A DNA stretch of 38,521 bases from JBFJVZ01 sp041623895. Its GTDB lineage: Bacteria; Planctomycetota; Planctomycetia; Pirellulales; Pirellulaceae. Positions 7,837 through 16,553 of this stretch are shown here, piece after piece. Below the pieces are notes generated by a model. That model had not been told where the DNA came from. It saw nothing but the letters and a program-made list of their open reading frames with translations, and searched no databases. The DNA is taken from assembly GCA_041623895.1 (NCBI GenBank), contig JBFJVZ010000014.1, forward strand, positions 1 to 38,521, read 5' to 3'. Numbering within the stretch: the stretch's first letter is position 1; each line of letters starts with the position of its first letter. The translations under genes were made by a program, and so were the position numbers.

Positions 7837-9876
7837 ATGTCACGTCGAATTCTCGTCACCAGCGCTCTGCCCTACGCCAATGGGCCCATCCACATCGGCC
7901 ATTTGGTGGAGTACATCCAGACAGATATCTGGGTACGGTTTCAACGGCTGAGAGCAAATCGCTGCATTTACATTTGTGCCGACGACACGCACGGCACGGC
8001 GATCATGATCCGCGCTCGCAAAGAAGGTCGTAGCGAAGAGGAACTGATCGCGTCGATGAACCAGGCCCATCAACGTGACTTCGCTGGCTTTCATATCGAG
8101 TTTGACAACTATGGCAGCACCAACAGCGACGCCAACCGAGAATTGTGCGGCGAATTCTGGCAAGCCCTGCGTGACAAGGACCTGGTAGCAGAACGCCCCA
8201 TTGAACAACTGTACGACCCCGAAGCGGAAACGTTTTTGGCCGATCGATTTGTTCGTGGCACCTGTCCCAAGTGCGGGCGTGCCGATCAGCCCGGCGACAA
8301 CTGTGTTTGCGGGCACACCTACAGCCCGACGGAGTTGATTGATCCAAAAAGCACACTCAGCGGCGCAACTCCGGAGATTCGCGAGGCGATTCACCTGTTT
8401 GTGCAACTTGACAAACTGCATGATTTTCTTGCCGAATGGATCGACAGCAGCGACGCACTGCAAAGTGAAACGGCAAATTATCTGAAGGGACATTTCCTGG
8501 CTGAGCGGCTGCGCGACTGGGACATCAGCCGGCCGGGTCCGTACTTTGGGTTCGAGATTCCCGATTCGCCCGGCAATTTCTGGTATGTCTGGTTCGATGC
8601 GCCGATCGGTTACGTGGCCAGCACCAAAGAGTGGTGTGACGCTAATGGTGAACAGCTGGAAGATTGGTGGAAGTCCAGCGACTGCGAAGTCCACCACTTC
8701 ATCGGAAAAGATATCACCTACTTTCACACGTTGTTTTGGCCGGGCATGTTGAAGACGGCCGGATATTCGCTGCCAACCAAAGTTCGCATCCATGGTTTCC
8801 TAACCGTCGACGGCGAAAAGATGAGCAAATCGACGGGCACGTTGATTACGGCCGAGACCTATCTGAAGTATGCAAACCCTTCGTGCCTGAGGTATTTCTA
8901 CGCAACAAAGTTGACGCCTCGCGTGGAAGATTTGGATTTAGGTGTCGAAGAATTCGTGGAAAAAGTGAACAGCGATCTGGTTGGCAAGGTTGTAAACCTG
9001 GCCAGCCGCGTGGGCAATTTTGCGCACAAGACAGGTCTTGCTCCCGAGTACCCCGACGATGATGGTTTATTTGCGGCCGCCGCCAAAGCTGGTGATGAAA
9101 TCGCCGAGGCTTACGAAAACTGTGATTACGCCCGCGCCATGCGTCGGATCATGGAATTGGCCGACGAGGCAAATCCGTTTGTCGAGCACGCCAAGCCGTG
9201 GGAGTTGAGGAACAACGAAAGCCGCCATGATGAGCTGCGTGATGTTTGCACGATTGCGTTGAATCTGTTTCGGCAGTTGGCGATCTATCTTGCCCCTGTG
9301 CTGCCGAAATTGGCGGAGCAGTGTGGCGAATTACTAGGCGACCCGATCACATCCTGGGAGCAAAGCCGCACGCCGCTGGTCGGCAACGCGGTGGCAAAAT
9401 TCCAGCGGATGATGAATCGAGTTCAAACCGAGGATCTACACAAAATGATTGATGAAAGCAAACAGTTGGCTGAAGCAGATGCGGCCAGTGATGCGGGATC
9501 GCCGTACAACGACAGCGATCAGCCACTAAAAAACGAACCCCTGGCGGATGAAATCACGATCGATGAATTTGCCAAAGTCGACTTTCGGGTGGCACGTGTG
9601 ATCAGAGCCGAGCACGTCCCGGAGGCAGACAAATTGCTGAAGCTGTCACTAAGCTTGGGCGGCAACGAGCGGCGGCAGGTGTTTGCCGGCATCAAAGCGG
9701 CTTATCAGCCCGAGGAGTTGGAGGGCCGATTGGTGGTGATGGTGGCAAATTTAAAACCGCGAAAAATGCGATTTGGCGTCAGCGAAGGTATGGTGTGCGC
9801 TTCCGGCCCGGGTGGTGCAGATGTGTTCCTGCTGGCTGTTGATCAAGGCGCGCAACCGGGCCAACGCGTGCACTAG
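7837..9876 (+). CDS. metG: Methionyl-tRNA synthetase
   Basis: The enzyme charges tRNA-Met and initiator tRNA with methionine in the cytoplasm. The 679-residue product has the class I HIGH motif at 19-22 (GPIHIGHLVEY), KMSKS at 328-332, a zinc knuckle with C143, C146, C156 and C158, and a C-terminal Trbp111-type tRNA-binding domain from about residue 573 (DEFAKVDFRVARVIRAE). The ATG at 7837 has AAAGGA 5 bases upstream and starts right at the conserved RRILVTSALPYANG; the open frame back to 7630 is rejected. The second half of the zinc knuckle is CxC instead of the usual CxxC, one residue shorter than in the E. coli type. Divergent from the thioredoxin/protease gene; the hydrolase gene follows 11 bases after it. 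Confidence 0.97.
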   Translation: MSRRILVTSALPYANGPIHIGHLVEYIQTDIWVRFQRLRANRCIYICADDTHGTAIMIRARKEGRSEEELIASMNQAHQRDFAGFHIEFDNYGSTNSDANRELCGEFWQALRDKDLVAERPIEQLYDPEAETFLADRFVRGTCPKCGRADQPGDNCVCGHTYSPTELIDPKSTLSGATPEIREAIHLFVQLDKLHDFLAEWIDSSDALQSETANYLKGHFLAERLRDWDISRPGPYFGFEIPDSPGNFWYVWFDAPIGYVASTKEWCDANGEQLEDWWKSSDCEVHHFIGKDITYFHTLFWPGMLKTAGYSLPTKVRIHGFLTVDGEKMSKSTGTLITAETYLKYANPSCLRYFYATKLTPRVEDLDLGVEEFVEKVNSDLVGKVVNLASRVGNFAHKTGLAPEYPDDDGLFAAAAKAGDEIAEAYENCDYARAMRRIMELADEANPFVEHAKPWELRNNESRHDELRDVCTIALNLFRQLAIYLAPVLPKLAEQCGELLGDPITSWEQSRTPLVGNAVAKFQRMMNRVQTEDLHKMIDESKQLAEADAASDAGSPYNDSDQPLKNEPLADEITIDEFAKVDFRVARVIRAEHVPEADKLLKLSLSLGGNERRQVFAGIKAAYQPEELEGRLVVMVANLKPRKMRFGVSEGMVCASGPGGADVFLLAVDQGAQPGQRVH

Positions 9877-9887
9877 TAACTAAATCG

Positions 9888-10691
9888 ATGTTCCGTCAAT
9901 CGCTTTACAAATTTCGCCGTCATCTGCTGGATCGGCTGGTGCTGGAGCCTTCGCGTGAGCCGATCGATTTTGGTTCGCAGCGGCGGGAAGTACTTACTTT
10001 CAACGGGCGGCCACTGGAAACGTTCGTGCAGTCAAATGCCCAAGATGACGGCCCGCCTGAACTGCTTGTGCTTAAATTTCCTGGTACCGCGGGGCGAGCG
10101 GAGCGGTCGACTGATTTTCCCATGTCGATGTTGCCAAACCGGCGGGTGGCGATGTGGACGTGGAATCCGCCTGGCTATGGGGGCAGTAGCGGCCGCGCGA
10201 CGATGAACGCCATTACCCGCGCTGCGGTTGTCTTTTGGGAGCAAGTCATTCAGCGTGTCGCTGATCCCAACACCCATGTTTGGCTTTGCGGCAATAGCCT
10301 GGGCTGTGCCACGGCCTTGCACGTGGCGGCCAGCGTCGATCCGGGACATCGGCACGGCATCATTCTGCGGAACCCGCCGCCTTTGACGCCCGTGTTCAAG
10401 CATATTGCCAACCGTTATCCGTTGGGCAAATTGGCCCACTCGATCGGCGACGCATTGAGCGAAGAAATGAATGCGGTGTCAACCGCCAGGCAGGTTTCCT
10501 GGCCAGCCGTGATCTTGCAATCAGAATTGGATACGCTGGTACCGCCAAGACTGCAACAACAAGTCATCGATGCGTACGGCGGACCCAAAAAAGTGGTGTG
10601 CATGAAAGGACTCACTCACTTTGATGCGCCGACAGAGCTACATGAGCCACTGATCAAGAGCGGCGTCGACTGGCTTTGGCAACAAATGTAA
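9888..10691 (+). CDS. Alpha/beta hydrolase
   Basis: The 267-residue product shows the alpha/beta hydrolase order of catalytic residues: nucleophile S137 in GNSLG, acid D215 in QSELDTLVPP and H244 in GLTHFDAP. A WNPPGYGGSSG segment around 92-102 probably contributes to the oxyanion region. There is no signal peptide, so it should act in the cytoplasm. The substrate cannot be told from the sequence; the overall pattern recalls the FrsA/BEM46-like lipase and peptidase-like hydrolases. It follows metG by 11 bases and precedes the acetyltransferase by 6, so these three are likely cotranscribed. Confidence 0.8.
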   Translation: MFRQSLYKFRRHLLDRLVLEPSREPIDFGSQRREVLTFNGRPLETFVQSNAQDDGPPELLVLKFPGTAGRAERSTDFPMSMLPNRRVAMWTWNPPGYGGSSGRATMNAITRAAVVFWEQVIQRVADPNTHVWLCGNSLGCATALHVAASVDPGHRHGIILRNPPPLTPVFKHIANRYPLGKLAHSIGDALSEEMNAVSTARQVSWPAVILQSELDTLVPPRLQQQVIDAYGGPKKVVCMKGLTHFDAPTELHEPLIKSGVDWLWQQM

Positions 10692-10697
10692 ACAGCG

Positions 10698-11201
10698 ATG
10701 TCAACACCACGCACAACGATCGACATTCGGCCGGCCAAGATCGATGACGCCGCAGAGATCGCAAGAATCTATAACTATTACATCCGCCTGGGCGGCGTCA
10801 CCTTTGACTTTGAGGAGTATTCGGTAGATCAAGTCGCCAGTTTATTGGAACGTCGCCAGGATGATGCCTGGTTCGTTGCCAGCCACGGTGACGCATTGTT
10901 GGGCTGGGCATCGGCGCGACAATTCAGCGATCGGCCCGGTTATTGCCACAGTTGTGAAACAGCGATCTATATGGATGAAGCAGCGCTGGGAAGCGGTGTC
11001 GGCAGCCTGTTACAGCAACGTATCGAGCAACATTGCCGCGATGCTGGGATCCATCACGCGATGGCCAAGATCGTCGCGGATAATGATCGCAGCCTGGCAT
11101 TTCATTATCGCTACGGTTACGAGTTGGTGGGAACTCAACGAGAGATTGGGCGGGTCGACGGAAAGTGGGTCGACGTCGTCATCCTGCAGCGAATCTTCTG
11201 A
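10698..11201 (+). CDS. GNAT N-acetyltransferase, phosphinothricin acetyltransferase-like
   Basis: The 167-residue product matches the Pat/Bar branch of the GNAT fold: IRPAKIDDAAEIARIYNYY at the N-terminus, TFDFEEYS, the acetyl-CoA loop in AALGSGVGSLL, and the end motif HYRYGYELVGTQREIGRVDGKW. Enzymes of this group acetylate small amines such as phosphinothricin or methionine sulfoximine and analogues; the natural substrate here is unknown. The start is the ATG at 10698, 6 bases after the hydrolase stop. It ends facing the S1/PDZ pair on the other strand, with only 48 bases between. Confidence 0.8.
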   Translation: MSTPRTTIDIRPAKIDDAAEIARIYNYYIRLGGVTFDFEEYSVDQVASLLERRQDDAWFVASHGDALLGWASARQFSDRPGYCHSCETAIYMDEAALGSGVGSLLQQRIEQHCRDAGIHHAMAKIVADNDRSLAFHYRYGYELVGTQREIGRVDGKWVDVVILQRIF

Positions 11202-11249
11202 GCACGCATGGCGATGATGGCTGATGCCAACGAGGTCCGCATGCGAAAG

Positions 11250-12296
11250 TTACTGCTCACTAGCGCGGGCCTGTTGCAACATTTCGAGCATCTCGGAGAC
11301 GATCAACGTCCCCGGCAACGCATACGTAACCACACGGCCTGCGCGGGCAATGTTGATGCCGACCGCCTGGCCTGCGGAATTCAGCAGAGGGCCGCCGCAT
11401 TCATCGGGATCCAGCACCGTGTCGTGTTGGATGACGCTCTGAAATCCGCTTAAACGAACACTTCGAGGGCCGTTAACTTTGGAATCATTTTCTGATTCCT
11501 GAAGAACATCCAACTCGCGAATCCCCGCGTCCAAGTTGAGCGTGTCGCCACTGCGGACGATGGTTAGCCGAACATTTTCGCCGGGAAACATTCGGTGAAG
11601 TGTTTGAATCACCGAGTCACGCGTTGTCTTTTCTTCGTCGTTGATCGCCACAATCCGGTCACCCGGTTTAACGCCGGCAAAATCGGCGCCGCTTTTCGGC
11701 CAGACACCGCGGACGAGCGCTTGATCGACGTAGGCGTCGTCCAGCAATACGCCTAATCGCCCGTTATGTTCCACCGGACGGGCTTTGACACTGAGCACAC
11801 CGATTCCGACTGGTTGGCCACGGCGACCGGGACTGATCACAAAACTGCCGATCGGCGGCGCTGCTCCCACCATGGCGATCGGCTTCAGGTCATCGGAGGT
11901 GTTGACTTTCAAGAGCGCCAGGTCATTACGACGACGCACAACGGCGACTCTGGCTGGCAGCTCGCGGCTGTCGGACAAACGAACGAGAATCGGATCACCG
12001 CTCAGCTCACTCCGTTTCGTCAAAATATATCCATCGGCACCGACGACTGTGCCCAACGCGACCGGACGGCCACCACACAAAACTTGCACGACCGACGGCT
12101 TGACATTCTCGGTCAAGGGTCGCACCAGTTTCATCATGCTGCCGTTGTCCCGGGCGGCTGAGCTACTGATGCGCTTTCGCAGCCAATCGTCCGCACCAGC
12201 CGACTGCGCGACCAAGCCAGTTAGAAAACTGACAGCGATCACGACCGCAAACCGAGACAGATGACTCGATCGACAACAATAGGGTGACTTGCTCAT
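11250..12296 (-). CDS. HtrA-like pseudoprotease with a PDZ domain inside the protease fold
   Basis: A 348-residue exported protein (signal segment about 15-34). Residues 60-170 resemble the first part of an HtrA/S1C protease (SVVQVLCGGRPVALGTVV, then RRRNDLALLKV with D125), but where the catalytic His should follow there is LTKRSEL, with S96 in its place. A PDZ domain (about 180-262, VWPKSGADFAGVKPGDRIVAIN) comes next. The missing end of the protease follows: IQHDTVLDPDECGGPLLN, with C300 at the serine position, and GQAVGINIARAGRVVTYALP. The PDZ domain thus appears inserted in the second barrel, and two triad residues are lost. A binding or regulatory role is more likely than proteolysis. It lies 17 bases after the catalytic S1/PDZ gene and has a perfect AGGAGG. 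Confidence 0.75.
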   Translation of the reverse strand: MSKSPYCCRSSHLSRFAVVIAVSFLTGLVAQSAGADDWLRKRISSSAARDNGSMMKLVRPLTENVKPSVVQVLCGGRPVALGTVVGADGYILTKRSELSGDPILVRLSDSRELPARVAVVRRRNDLALLKVNTSDDLKPIAMVGAAPPIGSFVISPGRRGQPVGIGVLSVKARPVEHNGRLGVLLDDAYVDQALVRGVWPKSGADFAGVKPGDRIVAINDEEKTTRDSVIQTLHRMFPGENVRLTIVRSGDTLNLDAGIRELDVLQESENDSKVNGPRSVRLSGFQSVIQHDTVLDPDECGGPLLNSAGQAVGINIARAGRVVTYALPGTLIVSEMLEMLQQARASEQ

Positions 12297-12299
12297 GAT

Positions 12300-12305
12300 C
12301 CTCCT
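12300..12305 (-). promoter_or_regulatory. Strong Shine-Dalgarno site for the pseudoprotease gene
   Basis: AGGAGG (minus strand) lies 3 bases before the ATG at 12296, in the 17-base gap between the two S1/PDZ genes. Such perfect sites are rare in this window. Confidence 0.7.
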
Positions 12306-12313
12306 AAACGCCC

Positions 12314-13411
12314 TTAATCAGCCCGTCCAATCTCAATACTCAGTCGCATCCGCTTGTCTTTGCGTTTGACCCAAACCACGACGCGTTCGCCGGGCATCGT
12401 ATCGGAAACAGCCCGCTTCAACGACTCGAAGTCGGTAATCGAAGCGTCGCCAAACTGCTCAACGACATCACCCACCTTCATGCCTGCCACGTCTGCAGGT
12501 GAACCATCCGTAACCTCGGCAATCTGCGCGACTCCACTGGACTGACTTCCTTTGACTCCCAAAACGGGCTTGAATCCAGGCAGAAAACCCCAAGCCTTTC
12601 CCTCCACCAACCGATCCCAGGCATAGTCATAGTGGTCGATCGGCACGTGCAAATTCTCCTGAACATCATTGCCGATTCTACTGTGAACCGCGATCAAACG
12701 ACCCGCCAAATCAAATAACGGGCCGCCACTGTCACCGCCAATCAATGCGCAGTCGGTTACCAAAGCATCAGGTCGAACAGCAAGGATTCGACCGACTCGA
12801 GTCACGGGGCCCCGATCATTGCGATATCCGCCCGGATGACCGGTCGCGATACACCACATTCCGGAAACCAAATTGGCACTCGAACCCAAAGTCGCATGTG
12901 GCCAAGGACGCCCACCATTTTGGCCCGGGTCAATCTTGATCAATCCAGCATCCACGCCACGATGCATTCCCAAGGTTGTTGCCCTGACCGTACGGTTTCC
13001 CGAAAGCGTGATCATGGCTCGTTTGTTGGGCCGCATGGCGACATGTGCCGCTGTCAGGACATAGCCGTTGCCGGTGATGATCACACCACAGCCTTGCGCC
13101 GCCCCAATTTGCACGCTGACCGTACACTCGGCTGCCGAAGCGGCGACTTTCTGATGTTGCCGCTCCAGCTTGCGAAGCTGAGACAAACTTTCCGGAGTTC
13201 CGCCCTTGACCAAAAAACCCTTGAGCGATGCATCCATGGCGACCGCGGTACCCCCAGCGGCGCTATTGGCGATGGGTGATCGCTGTGCCGCCAACGACCC
13301 CTCCCAGACCAATGCCAACAGGAAGCCCAGCAACACCTTGGTTTGGGCGGTGCCAGTCGGTCGTGAACAAGTGCTAAACAACGAATATCTCAATCGACGA
13401 AAGACGGCCAC
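12314..13411 (-). CDS. Exported trypsin-like serine protease with C-terminal PDZ domain
   Basis: The 365-residue product has a basic N-terminus and a hydrophobic export segment (KVLLGFLLALVWEGSLAAQ, about 25-43), a helical linker (70-92) and an S1 protease domain with the full triad: H123 (LTAAHV), D154 (GVDAGLIKI) and S228 (GGDSGGPLFD). A PDZ domain follows at about 280-363 (DGSPADVAGMKVGDVVEQFG). This is the layout of a DegS/DegP-like envelope protease with one PDZ domain. The GTG at 13411 gives a long N-region and a later start is possible. It is the first gene of a pair with the pseudoprotease at 11250-12296, and the two probably work together; this is inferred from the arrangement. Confidence 0.85.
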   Translation of the reverse strand: MAVFRRLRYSLFSTCSRPTGTAQTKVLLGFLLALVWEGSLAAQRSPIANSAAGGTAVAMDASLKGFLVKGGTPESLSQLRKLERQHQKVAASAAECTVSVQIGAAQGCGVIITGNGYVLTAAHVAMRPNKRAMITLSGNRTVRATTLGMHRGVDAGLIKIDPGQNGGRPWPHATLGSSANLVSGMWCIATGHPGGYRNDRGPVTRVGRILAVRPDALVTDCALIGGDSGGPLFDLAGRLIAVHSRIGNDVQENLHVPIDHYDYAWDRLVEGKAWGFLPGFKPVLGVKGSQSSGVAQIAEVTDGSPADVAGMKVGDVVEQFGDASITDFESLKRAVSDTMPGERVVVWVKRKDKRMRLSIEIGRAD

Positions 13412-13528
13412 CTGGATCTGCTGCCCCCGCTTTCCCTAGCCGACTGAATCAGAAGAGAATCAAAAAGCAGTACAGTTGCGAATCAGCTGAGCGGATTTAT
13501 TGTAGCCTCAGACCAAGGCAAAGGAAAA

Positions 13529-14440
13529 ATGCCATCGAAACCGACCCCAACCGATCCCCTTGCCGAATCGGCAAAAAACGCAGAAAACGACGTCTTGGTG
13601 CTGGGTTGCGGCTATCTGGGCTCGCGAGTCGCCCAGGCCGCTGCTGGGCAGAAAAACCGGATTTACGCAACCACTCGCAACCGCCAGCGGGCACAAAAAC
13701 TCGCCAAATCTGGGTTTCATCCTTTGTTTGTCGATTGGACGGACCGTCGCACGTTAAGTTCCCTGCCGGATGTGCCGCAGATTCTGGTTGCTGTCAGCTA
13801 CGACCGAAACAGCCGACACAGGCGTTATCAGGCTCAGTTGGGTGGGCTAAGGAATCTGCTCGATGCGGTCTCATCCCAGGCCAAAATCTGCTACATCAGC
13901 ACGACCGGCGTCTATCACCAAAGCAGTGGAGAATGGGTCGATGAAAGATCCACTACCCGGCCGACACGCGAAGCCGGCCGCGTTCACTTGCAAGCGGAAC
14001 AACTGCTGCACCGCTTGAGACCCGATTCACCTTGGACGATTTTGCGGCTCGCCGGCATCTACGGTCCCGGTCGAGTTCCTCGCGCCGCCGATGTCGTTGC
14101 CGGTCGAGTCATTCATTCACCGGCCACGGGATACTTGAACCTGATTCATGTTGCCGATGCGACACGTGCTGTTTTGGCGTCTTGGCGAACATCGTGTCAG
14201 CGAATGTACGTCGTTTCTGATGACGAGCCAGTGGTGCGCGGCGACTTCTACCGAGAGATCGCTTGCCGCTGCCATGCTCCGCCACCGCGATTCGCCGACC
14301 CCGCCGCCGGCGCCGCTGTCGCCGTGCGATCGGAAAGCAACAAACGTGTTTGGAATCGAAGACTAAAACGGGATTTGGTCGCGAAACTGACCTTTCCCAC
14401 CTACCGCCAAGGTTTGGCGGACGTCCTGGGCATCCGCTAA
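13529..14440 (+). CDS. NAD(P)-binding SDR-family protein (YeeZ-like epimerase/dehydratase)
   Basis: The 303-residue product has the Rossmann glycine motif GCGYLG at 26-31 after the DVLVL strand. An extended-SDR-like pattern follows: ISTTGVYHQSSGEWVDE (the STTGVY strand and loop), then LRLAGIYGPGR and LIHVADATRAV. These fit the atypical SDRs related to E. coli YeeZ, often annotated as NAD-dependent epimerase/dehydratase. The classical YxxxK is not present in its usual form, so catalysis on a nucleotide sugar is doubtful. No signal peptide; cytoplasmic. ATG start at 13529. The upstream 117 bases to the protease gene should hold both divergent promoters. Confidence 0.8.
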   Translation: MPSKPTPTDPLAESAKNAENDVLVLGCGYLGSRVAQAAAGQKNRIYATTRNRQRAQKLAKSGFHPLFVDWTDRRTLSSLPDVPQILVAVSYDRNSRHRRYQAQLGGLRNLLDAVSSQAKICYISTTGVYHQSSGEWVDERSTTRPTREAGRVHLQAEQLLHRLRPDSPWTILRLAGIYGPGRVPRAADVVAGRVIHSPATGYLNLIHVADATRAVLASWRTSCQRMYVVSDDEPVVRGDFYREIACRCHAPPPRFADPAAGAAVAVRSESNKRVWNRRLKRDLVAKLTFPTYRQGLADVLGIR

Positions 14441-14531
14441 AGGACCAAAACCGTTAAAAAACCGCGGGGTTCCCGCATCGCTTGCAGAGTTTCTAGAATG
14501 ACGTGCCCGCTAAAATCATCTTTGATTGCTC

Positions 14532-15335
14532 ATGATGCTACAACGCAAACCGCTTTTTCCCGGAATCATCGAATTGAACTTCCAGGCTGGTGAAGTTCTG
14601 GGCTGCAACGTCTATCTTTTGTACGACGCAAACGAATGGTTGTTGGTCGATATCGGCTACGAAGAAACCGTTGATGATTTCGTCGAAATCATTCGCCAAT
14701 TGGACTTTCCGTTATCGCATTGCAAGACCTTGGTGGCCACGCATGCCGATGTCGATCACATCCAAGGGTTGGCAAAGGCAAAGCAGCTGCTGAAGACCAC
14801 CGTGACGGCTCATCCCAATGCCGTCAAACCGCTGGAAACCGGCGACACGCTGCTGACACTTGCGGAGATCGAAGCTCAAAATCTGAAATTGGCGATGCCG
14901 CCGGTGACGATTGAAATTAAAGTCGACGACGGCGACACGATCACGGTGGGCGATATGGAGATCGAAGTCTGGCACACACCGGGCCATACCAATAGCCAGT
15001 TGGCCTTTCGGATCGGCGATGTCTTGCTGAGTGGTGATAACATCTATCGCGATGGATGCATCGGCGCCATCGTCGCGCACCATGGCAGCGATATCAAGGC
15101 GTTCGTAAAATCGCTCGAGCGGATCCGAGACAGCGACGTTAAATGGCTGGCACCAAGCCACGGACCGATTTTCAAAAAAGACGACGCGATGTTGAATCAG
15201 ACGATCGAGCGTGTTCGTGGTTACCTGCAGATGGCTGACTTTGGCACATTGGCCGAAAACTGGCCGCTGATGGACCAGTGGGATGACGAGGTTGCGAGCG
15301 GGAAACTACCGGACGGTCTGGAACCGGTCAACTAA
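14532..15335 (+). CDS. MBL-fold metallo-hydrolase
   Basis: A 267-residue metallo-beta-lactamase-fold protein. The metal ligands are visible in order: HADVDH at 71-76 (HxHxDH with the second histidine replaced by Asp), H148 and H152 in the WHTPGHT segment, D169 in LLSGDNIY, and a late SHGPIF histidine. This pattern fits glyoxalase-II-like hydrolases, but the change from HxHxDH to HxDxDH alters the first metal site, so the substrate is left open. The N-terminus continues PGIIELNFQAGEVLGCNVYLLYD. Start chosen at ATG 14532, though TTG 14526 and ATG 14535 are also in frame. No signal peptide. Confidence 0.8.
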   Translation: MMLQRKPLFPGIIELNFQAGEVLGCNVYLLYDANEWLLVDIGYEETVDDFVEIIRQLDFPLSHCKTLVATHADVDHIQGLAKAKQLLKTTVTAHPNAVKPLETGDTLLTLAEIEAQNLKLAMPPVTIEIKVDDGDTITVGDMEIEVWHTPGHTNSQLAFRIGDVLLSGDNIYRDGCIGAIVAHHGSDIKAFVKSLERIRDSDVKWLAPSHGPIFKKDDAMLNQTIERVRGYLQMADFGTLAENWPLMDQWDDEVASGKLPDGLEPVN

Positions 15336-15486
15336 AATCGATATCGTTTCCGTGACGCTGGGGGCACACTTCCGGGAGGGCGAAGCTCCTGCTGAGTTGA
15401 AAGTCGCTGAATTCACATCGGCGATCTATCGTCGGCCCAATGTTGGCAGGCGATGAAAAAACTTCTCTGTTCCTTTCGCTTGTTAC
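15336..15486. other. Leader region of the STN-domain gene cluster
   Basis: These 151 bases separate the MBL-fold gene from the first STN-like gene. They contain a small hairpin with GGAG at 15375-15378 and CTCC at 15386-15389, in a GGGAGGGCGAAGCTCCTGCTGAG context that I associate with planctomycete intergenic repeats. I see no clear promoter or ribosome binding site. Confidence 0.35.
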
Positions 15487-16455
15487 ATGAATCGGCCTCG
15501 GACTATCGCGCTGCTGTGCATCGTTGCTTGCTGCCTCGCCAGCCGATCCGACGCGCAAACGGACACAGCCAAGGACTTGGCCAACCGTTTGGACGAGGTG
15601 ATCAACTTGGGCCAGTTTAGGTCGGAACTTGGCTCGCTTGAAAAGTTGAAAGACAGGCTGGACACTCCCGTGCTGATCGATCGGCGTGCCATCAAAGTCG
15701 TCGGACTCTCGCCGGCGACCAGCATTGCTGCGACAGTTGGTCCGATGCCGCTGCGGTCAGCGCTCCGGAAACTGCTGCAGCCACACGGCTTGCGTGCGGT
15801 GATCAAAGACAGCGGGCTCGTCATCACGGTGGACTTCACGGTCTGGACTCGCCGTGGTGTCGCTACTGATTCTTGGGTCAAGCACGATTCGGCAGAGAAT
15901 CAGCGGATTCGTAAAACGCTGGGGCAAAAGATCAGCGTGGACATCAATCAAGTGGCATTGCGAGATCTAGTCAGCTTTGTCAGTGGAGAGGTCGAAATAC
16001 CGATGGTGATTGACCAACGCAGTCTGGCGGAAGTCGGGTTGGACATCGGCACTCCGGTCTCGAAAAGACTTACCAACGTGTCGTTACGTGCCGCGCTAAA
16101 GCTAATCTTGCGCGATCTTGAATTGACCTATGTGGTCAAAGACGAAGTGTTGCAGATCACGACTGTCGAAGCGGCAGAACAGAAGCCGATGACGCGAATA
16201 TACTTCATCGAAGGTTTGGGATTTCGCCATGACGAGTTGGACAGTGTCAGAAATTTGATCCAGTCGACGGTTGCCCCTGCAACGTGGTCGCTGACCGGTA
16301 GCGAAATAGCCCGCTTGAATTCCATGCATCACAAACGACCTGCCTTGGTGGTGACGACCGCGTATTACAAGCATGAGCAGATTGCCGAACTGATGGCGGC
16401 ATTGCGGCAGTCGCAAGCGGGCAGAGATCCAGGCGAATCGATCGTCAGTGATTAG
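15487..16455 (+). CDS. Secreted protein with two STN-like repeats (paralogue 1)
   Basis: A 322-residue protein with a signal peptide (RTIALLCIVACCLASRSDA, cleaved near 23). It holds two STN-like repeats, at about 58-115 (TPVLIDRRAIKVVGL, MPLRSALRKLLQPHGL, LVIT) and 150-228 (IPMVIDQRSLAEVGL, VSLRAALKLILRDLELTY, VVKDEVLQITT). The C-terminal domain at 236-310 begins RIYFIEGLGF and ends in the RPALVVTTAYY segment. STN domains occur at the N-termini of secretins and of TonB-dependent transducers, where they pass a signal to a FecR-type anti-sigma factor. The same three-part module recurs in the next two genes, the third being a sigma-factor fusion. No enzymatic motif is visible. Function unknown; export is well supported. 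Confidence 0.7.
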   Translation: MNRPRTIALLCIVACCLASRSDAQTDTAKDLANRLDEVINLGQFRSELGSLEKLKDRLDTPVLIDRRAIKVVGLSPATSIAATVGPMPLRSALRKLLQPHGLRAVIKDSGLVITVDFTVWTRRGVATDSWVKHDSAENQRIRKTLGQKISVDINQVALRDLVSFVSGEVEIPMVIDQRSLAEVGLDIGTPVSKRLTNVSLRAALKLILRDLELTYVVKDEVLQITTVEAAEQKPMTRIYFIEGLGFRHDELDSVRNLIQSTVAPATWSLTGSEIARLNSMHHKRPALVVTTAYYKHEQIAELMAALRQSQAGRDPGESIVSD

Positions 16456-16553
16456 TCGGATGCTCTCTAGCGCATGGCGGCTGATAAGAGTGGCGGGCTT
16501 TGGGTATAGTTATTGTTCTGCTCCCCAGCTATTCACACTCTGCTGAGTCCACC

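Noticed and set aside
7840..8793. 317-codon open frame antisense to metG
   Set aside because: metG is certain here; the antisense product has no recognisable domain or start signal.
14464..14476. GCGGG-GTT-CCCGC hairpin after the SDR gene as its terminator
   Set aside because: The T-run needed for a terminator lies on the opposite strand, where no gene ends; no T-run follows on the plus strand.
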